Positions 9,320 through 18,109 of a DNA stretch of 64,000 nt are shown here, one piece after another (position 1 is the first letter of the stretch; every line of letters begins with the position of its first letter). The stretch is from Acidimicrobiales bacterium. Its GTDB lineage: Bacteria > Actinomycetota > Acidimicrobiia > Acidimicrobiales > SKKL01. The stretch lies in the NCBI GenBank assembly GCA_034521975.1, contig JAXHLR010000002.1, positions 62,001-126,000 of the forward strand. The letters run 5' to 3'. The translations under genes and the position numbers were made by a program. The notes below the pieces were generated by a model. The model had not been told where the DNA came from, made no database searches, and saw only the letters and a program-made list of their open reading frames with translations.

Positions 9320-10270
9320 ATGTTCGACCAGTGGAGCGAGATCGAGATCCCCGACCAGTCGGGCCGGGTGGCGGTGATCACCGGCGGCAACGGTGGCCTG
9401 GGGTTCGAGACCGCGCGGGCCCTGGCGGCGGCCGGCGCCCACGTGGTGATGGCCGCCCGCAACCTCGACAAGGCCGAGTCGGCCACCGGGGCGATCGTGT
9501 CGGCCCATCCGGCCGCATCGGTCGAAGTGGTCGGGCTCGACCTCGGGTCGCTCGACTCGGTGACCGAGGCGGCGTCGACGATCGCTCGGGCCCACCCCCG
9601 GATCGATCTGTTGATCAACAACGCGGGGATCATGGCCGTGCCCGAGGGACGCACCGCCGATGGGTTCGAATCGCAGTTCGGGACCAACCATCTGGGCCAC
9701 TTCGCCCTCACCGCCGGGTTGTTGCCCGCCCTGTTGGCGGTCACCGGCTCGCGGGTGGTCACGGTGACCTCCACGGCGCGCCATCTCGGGCGGTCGCTGC
9801 GCGCCGACCGCGACCTCGACCGCGGGCGGTACGACCCGTGGCTCGCCTATGGCCGATCCAAGCTCGCCAACCTGCACTTCGCGGTGGGACTGCACCGTCG
9901 GCTCACCGCCGCCGGTGGCACGGCCGCGAGCCTGGTCGCCCATCCCGGGCTGACCAACACCGACCTGCAGGCCACCAGCGCTGCCTCCTCCGGTGGGGCC
10001 AGCCAGAAGCTGGCTCACGGCACCGCTCGGTTCGTTGGCATGAGCCCGGCGCGTGGCGCGCTGTCCCAGCTCCGTGCCGCCACCGATCCCCGGGCCCGTT
10101 CCGGTGAGCTCTACGCGCCCCGGTTCGTCAACAGCGGCAGCCCCGTGGCGCGACCGCTGGTGGGCCGGTCGGTGAGCGAGCGCGCCGGCGACGAGCTGTG
10201 GGCGGTCTCCGAGCGCGAGACCGGTGTGGCCTTCGACGTGGAGGCGATGGTGCGTCAGGCAGGTCCCTGA
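9320..10270 (+). CDS. Short-chain dehydrogenase/reductase (retinol-dehydrogenase-like)
   Basis: This 316-residue Rossmann enzyme has the NAD(P) motif TGGNGGLG, the NNAGIM motif and a YGRSK active site (catalytic Tyr and Lys) with a preceding VTSTA serine. The layout matches classical SDRs related to retinol dehydrogenase and protochlorophyllide reductase. The substrate cannot be inferred. It starts 21 bp after lepA and could be cotranscribed; the photolyase gene begins 46 bp downstream. Confidence 0.85.
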   Translation: MFDQWSEIEIPDQSGRVAVITGGNGGLGFETARALAAAGAHVVMAARNLDKAESATGAIVSAHPAASVEVVGLDLGSLDSVTEAASTIARAHPRIDLLINNAGIMAVPEGRTADGFESQFGTNHLGHFALTAGLLPALLAVTGSRVVTVTSTARHLGRSLRADRDLDRGRYDPWLAYGRSKLANLHFAVGLHRRLTAAGGTAASLVAHPGLTNTDLQATSAASSGGASQKLAHGTARFVGMSPARGALSQLRAATDPRARSGELYAPRFVNSGSPVARPLVGRSVSERAGDELWAVSERETGVAFDVEAMVRQAGP

Positions 10271-10316
10271 GCGCTCGGGCAGGAGAATCCGGTCGCGCCC
10301 ACGCGATGCTGGTGCG

Positions 10317-11681
10317 GTGACCGACCGGACGATCATGTGGTTCCGTCGCGACCTGCGGTTGTCGGACAACCCCGCGCTGGTCGCGGCACACGCCCGCGGT
10401 CGGCCGGTCGTGCCGCTGTTCGTGGTCGACCCCGCGTTGTGGGGCCCGGCCGGGGCGAACCGCCGGGCGTTTCTCGCCGGATGCCTCCGAGCGCTCGACG
10501 ACGACTCGGGCGGCACGTTGGTGGTGCGCCACGGCGACCCGGCCGAGGTCCTGCCCGCCCTGGCCCGGGAGGTGGACGCGAGTGCGGTGTACGCCGCGGC
10601 GGACTTCGGTCCCTACGGCCGCCGGCGCGACGATGCCGTGGCCGAGGCCCTCGCGGCCGACGACCGTGAGCTGGTGCTCGAGGGCTCGCCCTATGCGGTG
10701 GAGCCGGGCACGGTCCTGAACAAGGAGGGGGAGCCATACAAGGTGTTCACGCCCTTCCTCAAGGCGTGGCGACAGGTGGGATGGCCGGCGCCGGTGCGCC
10801 GCCCGGTTGGGCTCGGCTGGGTGTCGGGGGTCGAATCCGACGCCCTGCCCGAGGTCGAGCCCACCGCCGACGAGCTGCCCGACCCGGGGGAGCAGGCCGC
10901 TCGCCGCCGCCTCGACAGCTTTCTGCGGACCCACGTGGAGCGCTACGCCGACCGTCGCAACGATCCGGGGGTCGACGGCACCTCCCGTCTGTCGCCCTAC
11001 CTCAAGTGGGGCTGCCTGCATCCCCGCCAGATCCTGAACCGCCTCGGCGACACCGAGGGCGCGGCGACCTTCCGCACCGAGCTGGCGTGGCGCGAGTTCT
11101 ACGCCGATGTGCTGTTCCACCGCCCCGACACCGCGCGAGCCGCGTTCCGGGAGGCCATGGCGGCCATGGCCGTCGACGAGGGGCCCGACACCGACGAGGC
11201 GTTCACCGCGTGGTGCGAAGGTCGCACCGGCTATCCGATCGTCGACGCCGGCATGCGCCAGCTCCTCACCGAGGGCTGGATGCACAACCGCGTGCGCATG
11301 ATCGCTGCCAGCTTCCTGGTGAAGGACCTTCACCTCGACTGGACCCGCGGCGCCCGTCACTTCATGGCCCACCTGGTCGATGGTGACCTGGCTTCGAACC
11401 AACACGGTTGGCAGTGGGTCGCGGGCACCGGTACCGACGCTGCCCCCTACTTCCGAGTCTTCAACCCGGTGACCCAATCCCGTCGCTTCGACCCCGACGG
11501 CACCTACCTGCGCCGCTGGCTGCCCGAGCTGGCCGATCTGGACGACGTCGCGATCCACGAACCGTGGACCGCCGATCCGACGTTGTTCGCCGAAGGAACG
11601 GGGAGCGGCTACCCGCCCCCGATCGTCGACCACGCCACCGAGCGGGCCGAGGCCCTCGCCCGCTACGCGGAGCTCGGGTGA
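10317..11681 (+). CDS. phrB: Deoxyribodipyrimidine photolyase (cryptochrome/photolyase family)
   Basis: This 454-residue protein begins with the photolyase signature MWFRRDLRLSDNPAL. It contains the FAD-binding core motifs LAWREFYADV, GMRQLLTEGWMHNRVRM and SNQHGWQWVAGTGTDAAPY. It would repair cyclobutane pyrimidine dimers using blue light, with FADH and an antenna cofactor. The GTG at 10317 puts the family start at residue 1. Class I is the likeliest assignment. Confidence 0.93.
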   Translation: MTDRTIMWFRRDLRLSDNPALVAAHARGRPVVPLFVVDPALWGPAGANRRAFLAGCLRALDDDSGGTLVVRHGDPAEVLPALAREVDASAVYAAADFGPYGRRRDDAVAEALAADDRELVLEGSPYAVEPGTVLNKEGEPYKVFTPFLKAWRQVGWPAPVRRPVGLGWVSGVESDALPEVEPTADELPDPGEQAARRRLDSFLRTHVERYADRRNDPGVDGTSRLSPYLKWGCLHPRQILNRLGDTEGAATFRTELAWREFYADVLFHRPDTARAAFREAMAAMAVDEGPDTDEAFTAWCEGRTGYPIVDAGMRQLLTEGWMHNRVRMIAASFLVKDLHLDWTRGARHFMAHLVDGDLASNQHGWQWVAGTGTDAAPYFRVFNPVTQSRRFDPDGTYLRRWLPELADLDDVAIHEPWTADPTLFAEGTGSGYPPPIVDHATERAEALARYAELG

Positions 11682-11693
11682 CGGTGTGATGGC

Positions 11694-11720
11694 CTGGCAC
11701 TCGGTATCATCGAGTGCGAA
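11694..11720. promoter_or_regulatory. CIRCE heat-shock operator upstream of hrcA
   Basis: CTGGCACTC - 9 nt - GAGTGCGAA matches the CIRCE consensus TTAGCACTC-N9-GAGTGCTAA at all core positions with the exact 9-nt spacer. It lies 30 nt before hrcA. A TATCAT -10-like box is inside the spacer, so HrcA binding would block the promoter. Confidence 0.9.
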
Positions 11721-11750
11721 CGAAGCCGTCGATCGCTCTGTAACGACCTC

Positions 11751-12749
11751 ATGCTCGATGAACGCAAAGCCTCGATCCTGCGAGCAGTGGTCGAGGAGTA
11801 CATCCAGACCGCGCAACCGGTGGGGTCCCGCCACGTGGCACGCGATCCCGCCATCGCCGTGTCTCCGGCCACGGTGCGCAACGACATGGCCCAGCTCGAG
11901 GCCGACGGATTCCTCGTGCAGCCACACACCAGCGCCGGCCGTGTCCCCACCGACAAGGGGTACCGGTTCTTCGTCGACACCCTGAGCGAACCCGGGCGTC
12001 TCGGAGCGGCCGAGACCCAACAGGTCCGCAACTTCTTCGACCGGGCCCATGGTGAGCTCGAGGCGATGCTGGCCGACACCAGCCGGCTCCTGTCCAACAT
12101 CACCAAGCAGGCAGCGGTCGTGGTCGGCCCGCCACACGAGGTCGCCACCGTGCGTTCGGTCCAGCTGGTCGGCTTGTCACCACGGGTGGTGCTGCTGGTG
12201 GTGGTGCTGTCCAACGGCGCCATCGACAAGCACACCCTCGAGCTCGCGGACGACACCGACGACGACGCGCTGGCCACCGCGTCGGCGCGGCTGAGCGAGC
12301 ACCTGGTCGGCGGATCGCTCGCCAACCTGGCTCCGGTGGGCCCCACCGGCGACGGGGAGGCCGATGCGCTCATCGACGTGGCGCTCCGCGAGCTCACCCA
12401 TCACCACCACGATCCCGATTCCGTGTTCGTCGGGGGGACCTCGCTCATGGCAGGCTCGTTCGATGCCGTCGACACCGTCCGCCAGGTCCTCACCATCCTC
12501 GAACAACAGATCGTCGTCGTGACGCTGCTGCGCGACGTGCTCGATCGCGGGTTGAGCGTGGCCATCGGCTCCGAGACCGGGGTCGAGACACTGGCCGAGT
12601 GCTCGCTGGTGGTGGCGCCCTACGCCGTCGACGGCGAGGGTGTCGGCACGATCGGGGTGCTCGGTCCCACCCGCATGAACTATCCGCAAGCGCTGGCCGC
12701 GGTGGCCATCGTCGGCCAGCGTCTCGGTCACCGGCTGAGCGAGGGTTAG
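11751..12749 (+). CDS. hrcA: Heat-inducible transcription repressor HrcA
   Basis: This 332-residue protein has the HrcA winged helix (MLDERKASILRAVVEEYI, VGSRHVA, SPATVRNDMAQLE) followed by HTSAGRVPTDKGYRFFVD, a hallmark of the family. The C-terminal GAF-like dimerisation domain ends with GVLGPTRMNYPQAL. HrcA represses heat-shock genes through CIRCE, and a CIRCE lies just upstream, so the hrcA-dnaJ-rsmE operon is autoregulated. The stop directly abuts the dnaJ start. Confidence 0.96.
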   Translation: MLDERKASILRAVVEEYIQTAQPVGSRHVARDPAIAVSPATVRNDMAQLEADGFLVQPHTSAGRVPTDKGYRFFVDTLSEPGRLGAAETQQVRNFFDRAHGELEAMLADTSRLLSNITKQAAVVVGPPHEVATVRSVQLVGLSPRVVLLVVVLSNGAIDKHTLELADDTDDDALATASARLSEHLVGGSLANLAPVGPTGDGEADALIDVALRELTHHHHDPDSVFVGGTSLMAGSFDAVDTVRQVLTILEQQIVVVTLLRDVLDRGLSVAIGSETGVETLAECSLVVAPYAVDGEGVGTIGVLGPTRMNYPQALAAVAIVGQRLGHRLSEG

Positions 12750-13871
12750 ATGTCGGACTACTACGCCTCCCTCGGGGTGGGCCGCAACGCGTCGGCCGAC
12801 GAGATCAAGAAGGCCTACCGTCGGCGGGCCCGCGAGCTGCACCCCGACACCAACCCCGATCCCGCGGCCGAGGCCGAGTTCAAGGAGGTCGCCCGGGCCT
12901 ACGAGGTGCTGGGCGACCCCGAACGTCGTCGCCGCTACGACACCTACGGCGAAGCCGGGGTGTCCGGTGGCGGCCGTGGCGGTTCACCGTTCGACACCGG
13001 TGGGTTCACCGACATCTTCGACGCCTTCTTCGGCGGCGGAGGAGCCGGTCCCTTCGGCGGTCGGGCCACCCGCAGCTCGGGACCCAGCCGTGGCCCCGAC
13101 CTCGAGGCGGTGGCCCAGGTCCGCTTCGAGGACGCGGTGTTCGGTTGCCAGACCGATGTCGCGGTGCGCACCGCGGTGGCCTGCGAGTCCTGCGAGGCCA
13201 CCGGTGCCGCGCCGGGCAGCTCGGCCCAGGTGTGCAGCGAGTGTGGCGGCAGCGGCCAGGTGCGGCGCATGCGCCAGTCGATCCTCGGCCAGGTCGTCAC
13301 CGCCGGACCGTGCGGTGCGTGTGGCGGGCTGGGCGAGGTGATCGCCGACCCCTGCCCCGACTGCAAGGGCGACGGCCGCCGCATCGTCGAGAAGCACTAC
13401 AACGTCGACGTGCCCGCCGGGGTCGACACCGGCTCCACGCTGCGACTCATCGGTCGGGGAGCGGTCGGCGCCCGCGGCGGTGGCGCGGGCGATCTCTATG
13501 TCCATCTCGAGGTGTTGGCCCACGACCGCTTCGAGCGGGTGGGCGACGACCTGGTCCACGAGCTGCACCTCAGCGTCGCCCAGGCGGCGCTGGGCGTCCA
13601 CCTCGAGTTCGAGACCCTCGACGGTGCCGAGGACCTCGTCATCCCGCGGGGCACCCAACCGGGGCGGGTGTTCCGCCTGCGGGGCCGCGGCGTGCCCCAC
13701 GTCAACGGCCGGGGCCGTGGCGACCTGCTGGTCCAGGTGGCCGTCGACGTCCCCGACGATCTCACCGCCGACCAGGAGGAGCTGCTGCGGCGGTTCGCGG
13801 CCGAGCGTGGCGACGATGTCGCCCCCGCCGAAGAGGGCTTCTTCGCCAAGATCCGCTCGGCGTTCAAGTAG
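12750..13871 (+). CDS. dnaJ: Chaperone DnaJ
   Basis: This 373-residue co-chaperone has a J domain with the HPD motif near residue 31, a Gly/Phe-rich linker, and four zinc-binding repeats ([32 protein letters not shown]). These are followed by the two beta-sandwich substrate domains and a dimerisation tail. It stimulates DnaK ATPase. Its position after hrcA marks it as the CIRCE-controlled DnaJ copy common in actinobacteria. Confidence 0.96.
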   Translation: MSDYYASLGVGRNASADEIKKAYRRRARELHPDTNPDPAAEAEFKEVARAYEVLGDPERRRRYDTYGEAGVSGGGRGGSPFDTGGFTDIFDAFFGGGGAGPFGGRATRSSGPSRGPDLEAVAQVRFEDAVFGCQTDVAVRTAVACESCEATGAAPGSSAQVCSECGGSGQVRRMRQSILGQVVTAGPCGACGGLGEVIADPCPDCKGDGRRIVEKHYNVDVPAGVDTGSTLRLIGRGAVGARGGGAGDLYVHLEVLAHDRFERVGDDLVHELHLSVAQAALGVHLEFETLDGAEDLVIPRGTQPGRVFRLRGRGVPHVNGRGRGDLLVQVAVDVPDDLTADQEELLRRFAAERGDDVAPAEEGFFAKIRSAFK

Positions 13872-13879
13872 CGCCGGGG

Positions 13880-14626
13880 GTGGGTGTGCCCGGCGCCAGC
13901 GCACTCGGTGGTCCCGACGGGCGTGGCGGTCCGCACGTGTTCGTCGACGATCTGGACGCGCCGGTGCTCAGCGCCGACGACCGTCACCACCTGGAGCGGG
14001 TCCTGCGGGTGCGTGGCGGCGATCGCCTCACCGTGTCCGATGGTGCCGGCGGCTGGCGCGCCTGCCGTTTCGGCGACCGGCTCGAGCCGGTGGGCGAGGT
14101 GGCCCACGAGCGGGCACCGGTGCCCGAGCTGGCGGTGGGGTTCGTCCCGGTGAAGGGCGATCGGCCCGAGTGGGTGGTCCAGAAGCTGACCGAGCTGGGG
14201 ATCGATCGCATCGTCGTGATGGCGTCGGATCGGTCGGTGGTGCGCTGGGACGGCGAGCGGGGGGTGCGCCACGTCGAGCGCCTGCGCAAGGTGGCGCGCG
14301 AGGCGGCCATGCAGTGCCGGCGCTGCCACCTGCCCCGCATCGAGGGGGTGGTGCCGGTGGCCGAGCTGGCCGGCGAGCCGGGGGTGGTGCGGGCGGAGGT
14401 GGGCGGTGCCCGGCCGTCGCCCGACCACCGGATGGTGCTGATCGGTCCCGAGGGCGGGTGGAGCGACCCCGAGCGCGAGCTGGTGCCGGCCACGGTCGGC
14501 CTCGCCGACCACGTGTTGCGGGCCGAGACCGCCGCGGTGACGGCAAGCGCGCTGTACACCGCGTTGCGCGCGCGTCGGGTCGAGCGGGGCGCCAGACCCT
14601 CCACCGTTGACACCGAGGGTGATTGA
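13880..14626 (+). CDS. rsmE: 16S rRNA (uracil-1498-N3)-methyltransferase RsmE
   Basis: This roughly 248-residue SPOUT methyltransferase starts with an RNA-binding PUA-like region (HHLERVLRVRGGD). The trefoil-knot SAM site follows: KLTELGIDRI, MQCRRCHLP, LIGPEGGWSDPE and LRAETAAVTA. It methylates U1498 of 16S rRNA. A GTG at 13880, 9 bp after dnaJ, is the likely start; GTG 13886 is equally possible. The stop codon overlaps the predicted bldD promoter. Confidence 0.92.
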   Translation: MGVPGASALGGPDGRGGPHVFVDDLDAPVLSADDRHHLERVLRVRGGDRLTVSDGAGGWRACRFGDRLEPVGEVAHERAPVPELAVGFVPVKGDRPEWVVQKLTELGIDRIVVMASDRSVVRWDGERGVRHVERLRKVAREAAMQCRRCHLPRIEGVVPVAELAGEPGVVRAEVGGARPSPDHRMVLIGPEGGWSDPERELVPATVGLADHVLRAETAAVTASALYTALRARRVERGARPSTVDTEGD

Positions 14627-14651
14627 ATCGGTCACACAACGCGGTTAGGGT
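14619..14651 (+). promoter_or_regulatory. Promoter of bldD with GTGA-N9-TCAC inverted repeat
   Basis: TTGAAT (14623-14628), 17 nt and TAGGGT (14646-14651) form a good -35/-10 pair. GTGA (14619-14622) and TCAC (14632-14635) make an inverted repeat spanning the -35, resembling the AGTGA-Nm-TCACC sites described for BldD. Autoregulation is an inference. Confidence 0.6.
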
Positions 14652-14713
14652 GACCTTGAACCATTCTGACGGTCGGCGAACGGGCGAACGCCGACCGGAC
14701 CGACCGCGGAGCG

Positions 14714-15271
14714 ATGCGCATGACCATGGACCTGGATCTCCCCGACAGCGACGAGGCAGTCTCGGAGTACGGCCGCATGGTCGGCGATCGACTTCGGGCG
14801 ATCCGCCGCCAGAAGCGCATGTCGCTGCACGACGTCGAGGCCGCGTCCGACCAGGAGTTCAAGGCGTCGGTGCTCGGCGCCTACGAGCGCGGCGAGCGGG
14901 CCATCTCGGTGCCCCGCCTCCAGCGCCTGGCCCACTTCTACGGTGTGCCGGTCGACCAGCTGCTGCCCCGCGACGAGGGATCGGGAACCTACGGTGCCGA
15001 TACCTCGGTGGTCGACCTGGTGTCGTCCAAGCAGCCCGAGCGGGCGTCGTTCACCATCGACCTGACCCGCCTCGAGTCGCTCTCGGGCCCCGAGGCGGCC
15101 ATGCTCAACCGGTTCCTGGCCTCGATCCAGGTGCAGCGCCAGGACTTCAACGGCCGGGTGCTGACGATCCGCAACGACGATCTGCGCGCCATCGCCTGCA
15201 TCCTCGGCATCGATCCCGAGCACGCCGAAGCCCAGCTCGCCGGTCTCGGCCTGTTCAACGGCACCCACTGA
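14714..15271 (+). CDS. bldD: BldD-family transcriptional regulator with c-di-GMP signature
   Basis: This 185-residue protein is a BldD homologue. The N-terminal HTH (about residues 15-85) contains RLRAIRRQKRMSLHDVE, YERGERAISVPRL and FYGVPVDQLLP. The C-terminal domain carries Arg142-x-Asp144, eight residues, then Arg153-x-x-Asp156. This is exactly the RxD-X8-RxxD motif through which Streptomyces BldD binds tetrameric c-di-GMP. In Streptomyces, c-di-GMP-bound BldD represses developmental genes. The target genes here are unknown. ATG 14714 or 14720 is the start; GGAG at 14708 favours 14720. Confidence 0.88.
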   Translation: MRMTMDLDLPDSDEAVSEYGRMVGDRLRAIRRQKRMSLHDVEAASDQEFKASVLGAYERGERAISVPRLQRLAHFYGVPVDQLLPRDEGSGTYGADTSVVDLVSSKQPERASFTIDLTRLESLSGPEAAMLNRFLASIQVQRQDFNGRVLTIRNDDLRAIACILGIDPEHAEAQLAGLGLFNGTH

Positions 15272-15280
15272 GCCCCGGTC

Positions 15281-15886
15281 TCACCCCGCGGCCACCGTCC
15301 TCGTCCGCCAGATGAGGTGGAGGAAGAACGGGGTGCCCACCAGTGACACCACGAGGCCGACCGGGAGCTCGGTGGGGGCGAAGAGGCTGCGACCGAGCGC
15401 GTCGGCCACGACCACGACGAGCGCGCCGAGCAACGCTGCCACCGGCAGGAACCGCCGGTGGCCGGGTCCGGTGAGCGGGCGCGCCAGGTGGGGGCCGAGC
15501 AGCCCGACGAAGCCGAGGTTGCCCACGATGCCCACCGCCGCCGCGGCCAGCGCGCAGGCCAGCACCACCGCCAGCACGCGGGCGCGCTCCACGCTGAGCC
15601 CGAGCGTGCGGGCACCGTCGTCGCCCACTCCCAGCAGGTCGAGGTGTCGTCCGCTGAGCACCAGCAGCGGCACGAGCAGGATCGGAAACCAGGCGAGGAG
15701 CATCACCTCGTCCATCGCCCGCCCGTAGGTCGATCCCGACAGCCACACCAACGCCTGGGTCGCCTGCCCCGGATGGCGCACGACGAGCAGATCGATCACC
15801 GCCGCGCCGGTCGCCGAGACCGATGCCGACCAGGGCGAGGCGATCGGGTGCCAGGCCGCCGCGACCCGGCGCGGTGTGCCGGTCCG
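15281..15886 (-). pseudogene. Remnant of a FecCD-family iron-siderophore ABC permease
   Basis: About 170 residues match the C-terminal half of a FecCD permease: LVWLSGSTYGRA, DLLGVGDDGARTLGL, GFVGLLGPHLARPLTG and FAPTELPVG, through to the normal C-terminus. The N-terminal half is absent. A further break is visible near 15825, where LALVGIGLG reads in one frame and AAVIDLLVV continues in another. No ATP-binding or solute-binding partner is nearby. It looks like a decayed leftover at the downstream edge of the pilus locus. Confidence 0.75.
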
Positions 15887-15921
15887 CCCAAGTTTCGGGT
15901 GCTGGCAGGGGGAGCGTCGGG

Positions 15922-16731
15922 TCAGGTCGTCGGTGGGAGGCGGAGCTCGAGGCCGCGGTACACCAGGTCGGGGTTGTCGGGGTCGGGCAGCCGGTCCCGG
16001 TTCGCGTCGATGAGCGCCTGCCAGTGCGGTGCGACCGCCTGCGCCGTCGGCCGCCCGCCCTGCTCGGAGGCGAGATGGGAGGCCGCGATCGACCACAGGT
16101 TCTCACCGGCCTGCACGATGTGGGTGGTGCTGGGTGTCGAGGCGTGCGTCGCTGGGGTGTCGTCGCCGTGGGGATCGTCGGCTGGCTCGGTGTCGGGCTC
16201 GTGCCACCGCATGGTGAGCGTGCGGGGTGACGGCTCGGCCTCGCCGGCCGGAGTGACCGGCCCGGGGCGGGACATGACCAGCACCTGGCCGTTGGTGTCG
16301 GTGACATCGGTGGACACGTGTTGGTCGGGGGCGCCGGTGTCGGCAACCTGGGCGACCGCGGTGCTCATCGTGGCCGCGGGCAGCACGACCTGGGGTGTTG
16401 CCAGGGCGGTGACCACGACCGGGCGCAGCACGAGACTGCGCCACAGGCGTGGCGAGAGCCGCTCGGTGATCCGACGCAGCGGCCGTGCCCGTACAGCAAC
16501 CGCCATCGTGTCGAGGGCGGTGACGCCGATGAGCCAGTAGCAGGCCACCAGCGAGCCCGCCCTGAGCAAGGTGGCCACCGCCACGGTGGGCCCGCTGTGG
16601 TTCCACCACCTGACCGCCTGATCGAGATCGGCCGGAGGCGTTGGCAACACCTGTCCGGCGGCGTGCAGCACCGCGGCGATCGAGGCGAGGGCGGCGAGCG
16701 CGAGCGCTCGTCGGGTCCAGTTGCTCGTCAT
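15922..16731 (-). CDS. Membrane protein with C-terminal LysM domain
   Basis: This 269-residue protein has two or three N-terminal hydrophobic segments (about residues 8-25, 47-72 and 100-125), then a Pro/Thr-rich linker. Residues about 205-267 form a LysM-type peptidoglycan-binding module (HIVQAGENLWSIAASHLA, then DANRDRLPDPDNPDLVYRG). It overlaps the pseudokinase gene by 4 bases. LysM proteins of this type often lie beside actinobacterial Tad loci and may anchor the machine to the cell wall; this role is inference. Confidence 0.75.
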   Translation of the reverse strand: MTSNWTRRALALAALASIAAVLHAAGQVLPTPPADLDQAVRWWNHSGPTVAVATLLRAGSLVACYWLIGVTALDTMAVAVRARPLRRITERLSPRLWRSLVLRPVVVTALATPQVVLPAATMSTAVAQVADTGAPDQHVSTDVTDTNGQVLVMSRPGPVTPAGEAEPSPRTLTMRWHEPDTEPADDPHGDDTPATHASTPSTTHIVQAGENLWSIAASHLASEQGGRPTAQAVAPHWQALIDANRDRLPDPDNPDLVYRGLELRLPPTT

Positions 16732-18065
16732 GGGTCCTCCGTGGCGGATTCGGTGAGGATGTGGCGGATCCCGAACTCGTCGAGCGCCACCAGTCGGTGA
16801 CAGTCAGAGGGGGTGGGCTCGGCGAGCAACCGCCGTCCGCCGGTGACCTGGTCGGCCACGGCGGCGGTCGCCGGTTGGCCCGCTCGCGCCCAGCGGTCGA
16901 ACACGAACACCTCGCCAGACTCCAGGTCGAGGACCGCGGCCTGGGCCCCGCCCGAGCACGAGAAGTCGCCGATGGCTGCCGCGGCAGGATCGAGACCGAG
17001 GTGGAACTCGTCGTTGCCGACCCTGAGCACCCCATCGGCCAGCGCGAGCGCGGTGGGGCAGGTCTCGCCATCGGCCAACGTCGGCGGACCATCCGCCGAG
17101 ATGCTGCACCCGCTGGCGCGATCGGCCTGGTCGGAGAGCGGGGCCGGCGGTCGGGAGGGTGCTGCGGTCGTGCTCGGTGCCGGGACCGCTTCGGGGAAGG
17201 GTGGGGCCCGACCAGAAGTGCTCTCGCGGACCGGTTCGGGGGCGGTGGTCGTGGTTGCGGGCGTCGGGCCGGCACCTTCGGCGGGAAGAATGAGCGCGGT
17301 GACCAGGGTGAGCACCAACACCAGCGAGGCGGTGCCGGCGCCAGTGAGCGCCAACCACTTCGATGGTTCGCGCTCGGGGGGCTCCGCGGGACTGTCCCCG
17401 CCGGTGTCGCCCCCGGGCTCGAACAGGGTGGCGTCGGGAACGGTGGCCCGGATGTTCTGGGCGAGCTGTCGGGCCGAGGGCCGCGCTGAGGGGTGGTCGG
17501 CGGAGGCCTGGTCGGCGAGGTTCAGCAGCGCCCTGCGCTGATAGCCCGACCAGGCTCCTCGCCGCCCCAAGCGGCTGGCAGGGATCGGGGCGACATCGTC
17601 CAACGGCGCAAGGATCTCCTGCAGCAGGACCCCCATGGCCGCCACGTCCTCGGAGCAGGCGTGGTCGTCGGCGTCGAGGGTCGCCCCACCGAAGCCGCAC
17701 AGAACCGGTCGGCCATCGCCCCCTATGAGGATGTGGTCGGCGCTGATCCTGCCGTGGCTGACTCCGAGCTCGTGAAGATCCGCGACCGTGGCAGCCAGCG
17801 CCGCGACGATGCCGGCGGCACGGGCGACCGACAGTGGGCCGACCGTGGCGAGGGTCCGTGACCCGCAGAACCGGGTGCGAACCACCACCTGGTCCTCGGA
17901 GTCGGTCGCATCCAGCAGGGACACCACACCGGGGTGCTGGACCCGTCGCAGCACGTCGATCTCGTGGCGCACGCGCTCGATCGCCGGCCTGTGGGTCGCC
18001 TCCTTGATGACGAGCGGGCGCGTTCCGCTTCCGTCGACGCGCAAGGTGGCTCGCTCCAGGTCCAT
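16728..18065 (-). CDS. Membrane-anchored Ser/Thr kinase-like protein, predicted pseudokinase
   Basis: Residues 1-205 resemble a Hanks-type kinase: VIK with Lys21 and the alpha-C Glu35 (RHEIDVLRRVQHPGVV). The catalytic loop reads HGRISADHIL (104-113), not HRDLKPxNIL, and the DFG motif is GFG (124-126). The catalytic Asp, the Lys of the loop, the Asn and the metal-binding Asp are all missing, so phosphotransfer is unlikely. A TM helix (about 237-261) leads to a Pro/Thr-rich linker and a roughly 130-residue extracytoplasmic domain. It follows the Tad genes after a 44-bp AT-rich gap, which may carry its own promoter. Confidence 0.82.
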   Translation of the reverse strand: MDLERATLRVDGSGTRPLVIKEATHRPAIERVRHEIDVLRRVQHPGVVSLLDATDSEDQVVVRTRFCGSRTLATVGPLSVARAAGIVAALAATVADLHELGVSHGRISADHILIGGDGRPVLCGFGGATLDADDHACSEDVAAMGVLLQEILAPLDDVAPIPASRLGRRGAWSGYQRRALLNLADQASADHPSARPSARQLAQNIRATVPDATLFEPGGDTGGDSPAEPPEREPSKWLALTGAGTASLVLVLTLVTALILPAEGAGPTPATTTTAPEPVRESTSGRAPPFPEAVPAPSTTAAPSRPPAPLSDQADRASGCSISADGPPTLADGETCPTALALADGVLRVGNDEFHLGLDPAAAAIGDFSCSGGAQAAVLDLESGEVFVFDRWARAGQPATAAVADQVTGGRRLLAEPTPSDCHRLVALDEFGIRHILTESATEDP

Positions 18066-18109
18066 TGCAGGAGTCTCTCAAAATGCATGAAACTTATCAA
18101 GAGGCATTT

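Noticed and set aside
12599-13879. Upstream extension of the rsmE reading frame across dnaJ
   Set aside because: It overlaps dnaJ in another frame with low-complexity Arg/Gly/Ala sequence; RsmE similarity begins only after 13880.
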